NCBI RefSeq assembly: GCF_014349155.1
Contig: NZ_JACSIT010000070.1
Coordinates: 1 to 46,397 of the forward strand
DNA length: 46,397 nt
Reading direction: 5' to 3'
Origin: Neolewinella lacunae
GTDB lineage: Bacteria; Bacteroidota; Bacteroidia; Chitinophagales; Saprospiraceae
The translations under genes and the position numbers were made by a program. How positions within the stretch are numbered: the stretch's first letter is position 1; each line of letters begins with the position of its first letter. Below the pieces are notes generated by a model that was not told where the DNA came from, ran no database searches, and saw only the letters and a program-made list of their open reading frames with translations. Shown piece after piece: positions 43,465-46,397 of the stretch.

Positions 43465-43526
43465 TCATTGGACAAAAACTTTCATTTTACAAGCAAAATT
43501 TAACATTTTCATAACTTACACTTAAC

Positions 43527-43958
43527 ATGAAACTTGAATTCCGCTGCAATTGTCCGTTTACCTCCGCCTTAGATATATTAGGGGATAAGTGGATGTTGGT
43601 TATTGTGAAGCAAATACTGATCGAAGGCAAAGAAACCTTCAAAGACTTCACGGAAAGTGAGGAAGCCATTGCAACCAACATTCTATCGGCCAAACTCAAA
43701 CTCCTGGAGGAAGCAGGAATCATCACCAAGACCAAAAAACCGGGGAACCGAAAGAGTAACCTCTACCTCTTGACCGATAAAGGACTTGCCTTGACCCCCC
43801 TCCTGGTGGAGCTTGCCACCTGGAGCGATAAGTACCTGAGGGACCTTCACCCAACCCTGCAAAACGAAAAAGGAATGGATCAACTCCGAAATGACAAGTC
43901 CGCATTCGCGCACATACTAGTAGAAAAGTACCGCGAAAAGCAGGCTGCCTTGGGGTAG
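43527..43958 (+). CDS. HxlR-family transcriptional regulator
   Basis: A 143-aa winged-helix regulator with the family N-terminus C-P-F-T-S-A-L-D-I-L-G-D-K-W (Cys 9) and the recognition segment A-T-N-I-L-S-A-K-L-K-L-L-E, then a wing-like P-G-N-R-K-S-N-L-Y. A conserved N-terminal Cys is redox- or electrophile-sensitive in some family members. It is divergent from the SnoaL-SDR operon, and palindromes lie between them, so it probably controls that operon and itself. Cytoplasmic. Confidence 0.92.
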   Translation: MKLEFRCNCPFTSALDILGDKWMLVIVKQILIEGKETFKDFTESEEAIATNILSAKLKLLEEAGIITKTKKPGNRKSNLYLLTDKGLALTPLLVELATWSDKYLRDLHPTLQNEKGMDQLRNDKSAFAHILVEKYREKQAALG

Positions 43959-44428
43959 CCCAGCCATTCTCTAAGCCTTTCTCCCTTTTTTCGCCTCTTC
44001 CCAACGCGTTAGTACTTACTGGCTGGAGAAGCCCTTGCCCCAACGGCGGCCCCACATTCCAGCCTGCTTCGCCGCCGGTAAGGCACGGTAGCACGGATGA
44101 ACTTGACTTTGCTTTTTCTTACGGGACAAAGCGGAAAATTGCTGGGGAAGCGTTTATCTTGCCTACCGAACGCTCATCGTAAGGTTACTCCCCTTCCTTA
44201 CTGCATCGTCTTGCCCCCCACTTACTCAATCCGGCACCGCCGTACGCTGCCCCACCAGCTGCCCGGCCACCACGACATCAAGACCACTAGGCTTTAGCCC
44301 CGCGCATCCGGTCAGCACTTGCACAGCATAGTCAGCCCTGGGTTGATATGCTGCGCAGCGAAAAGGCCAATGAAAATGCGGGGATGTTGCGGGTGTCAAC
44401 AAATTGACAGACATTCAAAATATTACGA
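43959..44428. other. Intergenic region with no recognised feature
   Basis: About 470 bases with one short open frame (about 66 codons) of unconvincing composition. No RNA gene, promoter or repeat was identified. Confidence 0.5.
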
Positions 44429-44698
44429 ATGAACTTCATCATTTGGATCTTATCAGCCATAAATATCTACTTTGGAATGAAAAATTTCCTGAACGTAATT
44501 AATGTATTGCAAGACACCAAGTATTCTCAAAGCTCCACCGCGGTGTTCGCTGTACTATTTTTAGGCATGGGTATTGGCGGATTGTATCTGTTCCATATTC
44601 AACACAACAGTAAGCTGGCGCTTTGGCTGGAACTCGGGCCTTGGGTCTTAGCACTCCTTGTTTTATTGTTTACGATGGCAACAAGTAAGTATAATTAA
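44429..44698 (+). CDS. Small membrane protein (89 aa), three helices
   Basis: Three hydrophobic segments (about 4-20, 38-55, 66-82) with short loops. No family is recognised. It lies upstream of the esterase gene on the same strand, 121 bases away. Its composition is AT-rich like the nearby accessory genes. Confidence 0.65.
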   Translation: MNFIIWILSAINIYFGMKNFLNVINVLQDTKYSQSSTAVFAVLFLGMGIGGLYLFHIQHNSKLALWLELGPWVLALLVLLFTMATSKYN

Positions 44699-44819
44699 GT
44701 GCCAACAATTACATAAAACCACTTTAAATCGCGAGGTTCGTATTCTCGAAAAAAACCTCATTCGTGAATGTCTTTTCGAGAAGGTCCGGTTTTTACGCGA
44801 ACCAACAACTACCATAAAA

Positions 44820-45758
44820 ATGAAATACTTTACTCCTCTGATAGTTCTTGCTTTAACGCTTTGGGGATGTGCGCAAAACGCGCTTGACACCAATAATTTG
44901 AACTTATCCAGTGGAAGGGTAGAAAGAATCGAGAACTTTGCATCAGAATTTGCAGCACCCCGAAACATTGACGTGTGGCTGCCAGACGGTTATTCCGCCA
45001 CCGAGGAATACGCGGTTCTGTATATGCACGACGGACAAATGCTTTTCGACTCTACCGCATCATGGAACAAACAGGAATGGGGTGTTGACGAAACCATGAA
45101 CCAACTTCTTGAAGAGGGGACGATTCGCAATTCAATAGTGGTTGGGATATGGAATACGGAATCCCGACATTCAGAATATTTTCCGCAGCAACCCTTTGAA
45201 AGTCTTCCTGAAGAAGTTCAGGATTCTTTGCTGACCCAAGGCAAAAGAAATCAGGAATCCGGACGTTTTAAGACCGCAGTAAGCTCGGACAACTACCTGA
45301 AATTTATTGTAACGGAGCTGAAACCCTTCATTGACCAAAAATACTCCACGCTACCAGATCGGAAGAACACCTTTATCGCCGGATCAAGCATGGGTGGATT
45401 GATTTCCATGTACGCGTTATGTGAATATCCCGACGTCTTCCAAGGCGCAGCGTGCCTGTCAACGCACTGGATTGGTACCTTTGACACACTCAACAACCCT
45501 ATCCCAGCAGCGTTTGTAGCGTATTTAGATGCCAACTTGCCGAGCCCGCAGAGTCATTCTATTTATTTCGACTTTGGTACGGAAACGCTCGATGCGCTGT
45601 ACGAACCTTATCAGGTAAGCGTCGACTCCATAATGGTGAAGCATGGATTCAGCAGCGAGAACTGGAAAACCCTGAAATTTGAAGGGGAGGATCACTCTGA
45701 AAAAGCATGGAAGAAAAGGCTTCATATTCCTTTGCAATTCCTGCTGGGTAAAGAATGA
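44820..45758 (+). CDS. Esterase D-like alpha/beta hydrolase lipoprotein
   Basis: A 312-aa exported hydrolase with a lipoprotein-like signal ending L-W-G-C (Cys about 17). The putative-esterase family segments are visible: V-W-L-P-D-G-Y near 55, L-Y-M-H-D-G-Q, and the nucleophile elbow A-G-S-S-M-G-G (Ser about 195), with a late E-G-E-D-H-S carrying the probable catalytic His. Substrate is unknown; relatives cleave feruloyl or siderophore esters. The ATG at 44820 is chosen for the signal; the longer frame to 44658 overlaps the upstream gene. Confidence 0.88.
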   Translation: MKYFTPLIVLALTLWGCAQNALDTNNLNLSSGRVERIENFASEFAAPRNIDVWLPDGYSATEEYAVLYMHDGQMLFDSTASWNKQEWGVDETMNQLLEEGTIRNSIVVGIWNTESRHSEYFPQQPFESLPEEVQDSLLTQGKRNQESGRFKTAVSSDNYLKFIVTELKPFIDQKYSTLPDRKNTFIAGSSMGGLISMYALCEYPDVFQGAACLSTHWIGTFDTLNNPIPAAFVAYLDANLPSPQSHSIYFDFGTETLDALYEPYQVSVDSIMVKHGFSSENWKTLKFEGEDHSEKAWKKRLHIPLQFLLGKE

Positions 45759-46076
45759 TAAAGTACGGGGAGTAGTCAAATGGGCTGAGCACCTATTCGA
45801 CATCTCTCCCTACCCCGCTATTCTTCTTGAAACCCGACCAGCCTACTACACTGCGCTCGCTTGGCAACTTTGCTCGTCCTTCTTGATGATTATCTTTGGG
45901 AATGGAGTTGGCTAATCAGTAGCGACAAAAGGGGTACTCCTCCTCTCCACCAGAGCGTTCCGCAATAGAAGGAAGTATCACACCAATGGTCCGCTACGGT
46001 TTGAGGCAACACTTTAGCAAAGTATGCATATAAAGAGGGCAAGCCCTATCTTGTTGGTTCCTTACACCGTACAGAT
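45759..46076. other. Region between esterase gene and transposase
   Basis: No gene accepted. The left end of the second IS probably lies here, but its inverted repeat cannot be defined because the right end is outside the window. A short GGGCAAGCCC palindrome occurs at about 46037-46046. Confidence 0.45.
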
Positions 46077-46397
46077 ATGACTTGCCCAACGAAGATCGAA
46101 ATCCTCGTCGCCTCAATTTTGCAAAAACTTCCTGGTATTTCCGCATGGCGCTACCGCTTTTTGCTCCATCTTTTCGTTTTGTGGCCCTCAATGATTGGCC
46201 GACGGAACTTTGTCAACCTAGGTCGTCAAGGCGAATATTCTGAGTTCACTTACCGTAAGCACTTTGGTAAACGCATGGATTGGCTGGGCTTCAACAGAGA
46301 GTTGAGCGAGCCGTTTTTAGGCCCCAACCGTATCATTGCTCTCGACCCCTCATACCTGAGTAAGAGTGGCAAGCATACTGCTGGAGTCGGTTATTTT
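46077..46397 (+). CDS. Transposase, 5' part, cut by the window end
   Basis: The frame runs 107 codons from the ATG at 46077 to the last base without a stop. It encodes R-N-F-V-N-L-G-R-Q-G-E-Y-S and then A-L-D-P-S-Y-L-S-K-S-G-K-H-T, typical of a DDE transposase group common in Bacteroidota; the Asp of D-P-S-Y is probably the first catalytic residue. It is unrelated by eye to the IS4-type transposase at the left end of the window. The rest of the gene and its IS ends are outside. Confidence 0.8.
   Translation, partial: MTCPTKIEILVASILQKLPGISAWRYRFLLHLFVLWPSMIGRRNFVNLGRQGEYSEFTYRKHFGKRMDWLGFNRELSEPFLGPNRIIALDPSYLSKSGKHTAGVGYF

Noticed and set aside
44097..44297. 66-codon plus-strand frame between hxlR and the small membrane protein
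   Set aside because: No domain, signal or composition support; isolated in a gap of mixed composition.

Overview
The window looks like chromosome from a GC-rich member of the Bacteroidota, probably a Saprospiria/Lewinella-type marine bacterium. This is inferred from four things: a giant secreted protein with the gliding-motility (CHU_C, type IX secretion type B) C-terminal domain, promoters fitting the Bacteroidota consensus TTG-N19-24-TAnnTTTG, a type B succinate dehydrogenase (sdhCAB), and bacillithiol synthesis (bshC). No rRNA, tRNA, CRISPR array or phage gene was seen. No database search was possible, so family names rest on visible motifs.

Layout. 1-1469 is a complete IS4-type insertion sequence with perfect 22-bp terminal inverted repeats. 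1.6-5.2 kb is sdhCAB on the minus strand. 5.7-11.0 kb is a 1751-aa surface protein. 11.2-20.8 kb is a GC-rich core block: pyrG, a two-domain aspartic protease, an amine-oxidase-like flavoprotein, aroB, bshC and glpK. These genes are separated by elaborate short repeats. 21.1-28.8 kb is an AT-richer, minus-strand block. It starts with a UbiE-like methyltransferase and continues with small secreted, lipoprotein or unknown genes, including a truncated M23 peptidase and a lipoprotein apparently split by a frameshift. A 115-bp direct repeat lies inside and beyond this block. 29.4-33.0 kb is a two-gene operon for a PA14 lipoprotein and a beta-propeller protein with a C-terminal cupredoxin. 33.5-38.8 kb holds ssb, a GH26 mannanase-like enzyme, a SulP transporter and an rRNA methyltransferase. 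39.1-45.8 kb holds small accessory genes: two esterases, a DinB-like protein, a SnoaL/SDR operon divergent from an HxlR regulator, and two small membrane proteins. The window ends inside a second, different transposase.

The strongest unexplained signals are non-coding. A GC-rich 18-mer (GCACCTGCGNCCGCGCCC) occurs eight times on both strands. A 160-bp unit carrying a ~23-bp-stem hairpin is repeated three times in tandem. Arrays of short tandem repeats are folded into inverted pairs directly behind stop codons; between aroB and bshC they supply the last codons and stops of both convergent genes. A 20-bp-period array sits between ssb and the GH26 gene. Together these suggest a genome-wide repeat system acting at gene ends, possibly in termination, recombination or DNA recognition. 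No convincing multi-gene defence or mobile-island system was recognised. The best candidate for undescribed protein biology is the 22-29 kb block of secreted unknowns.
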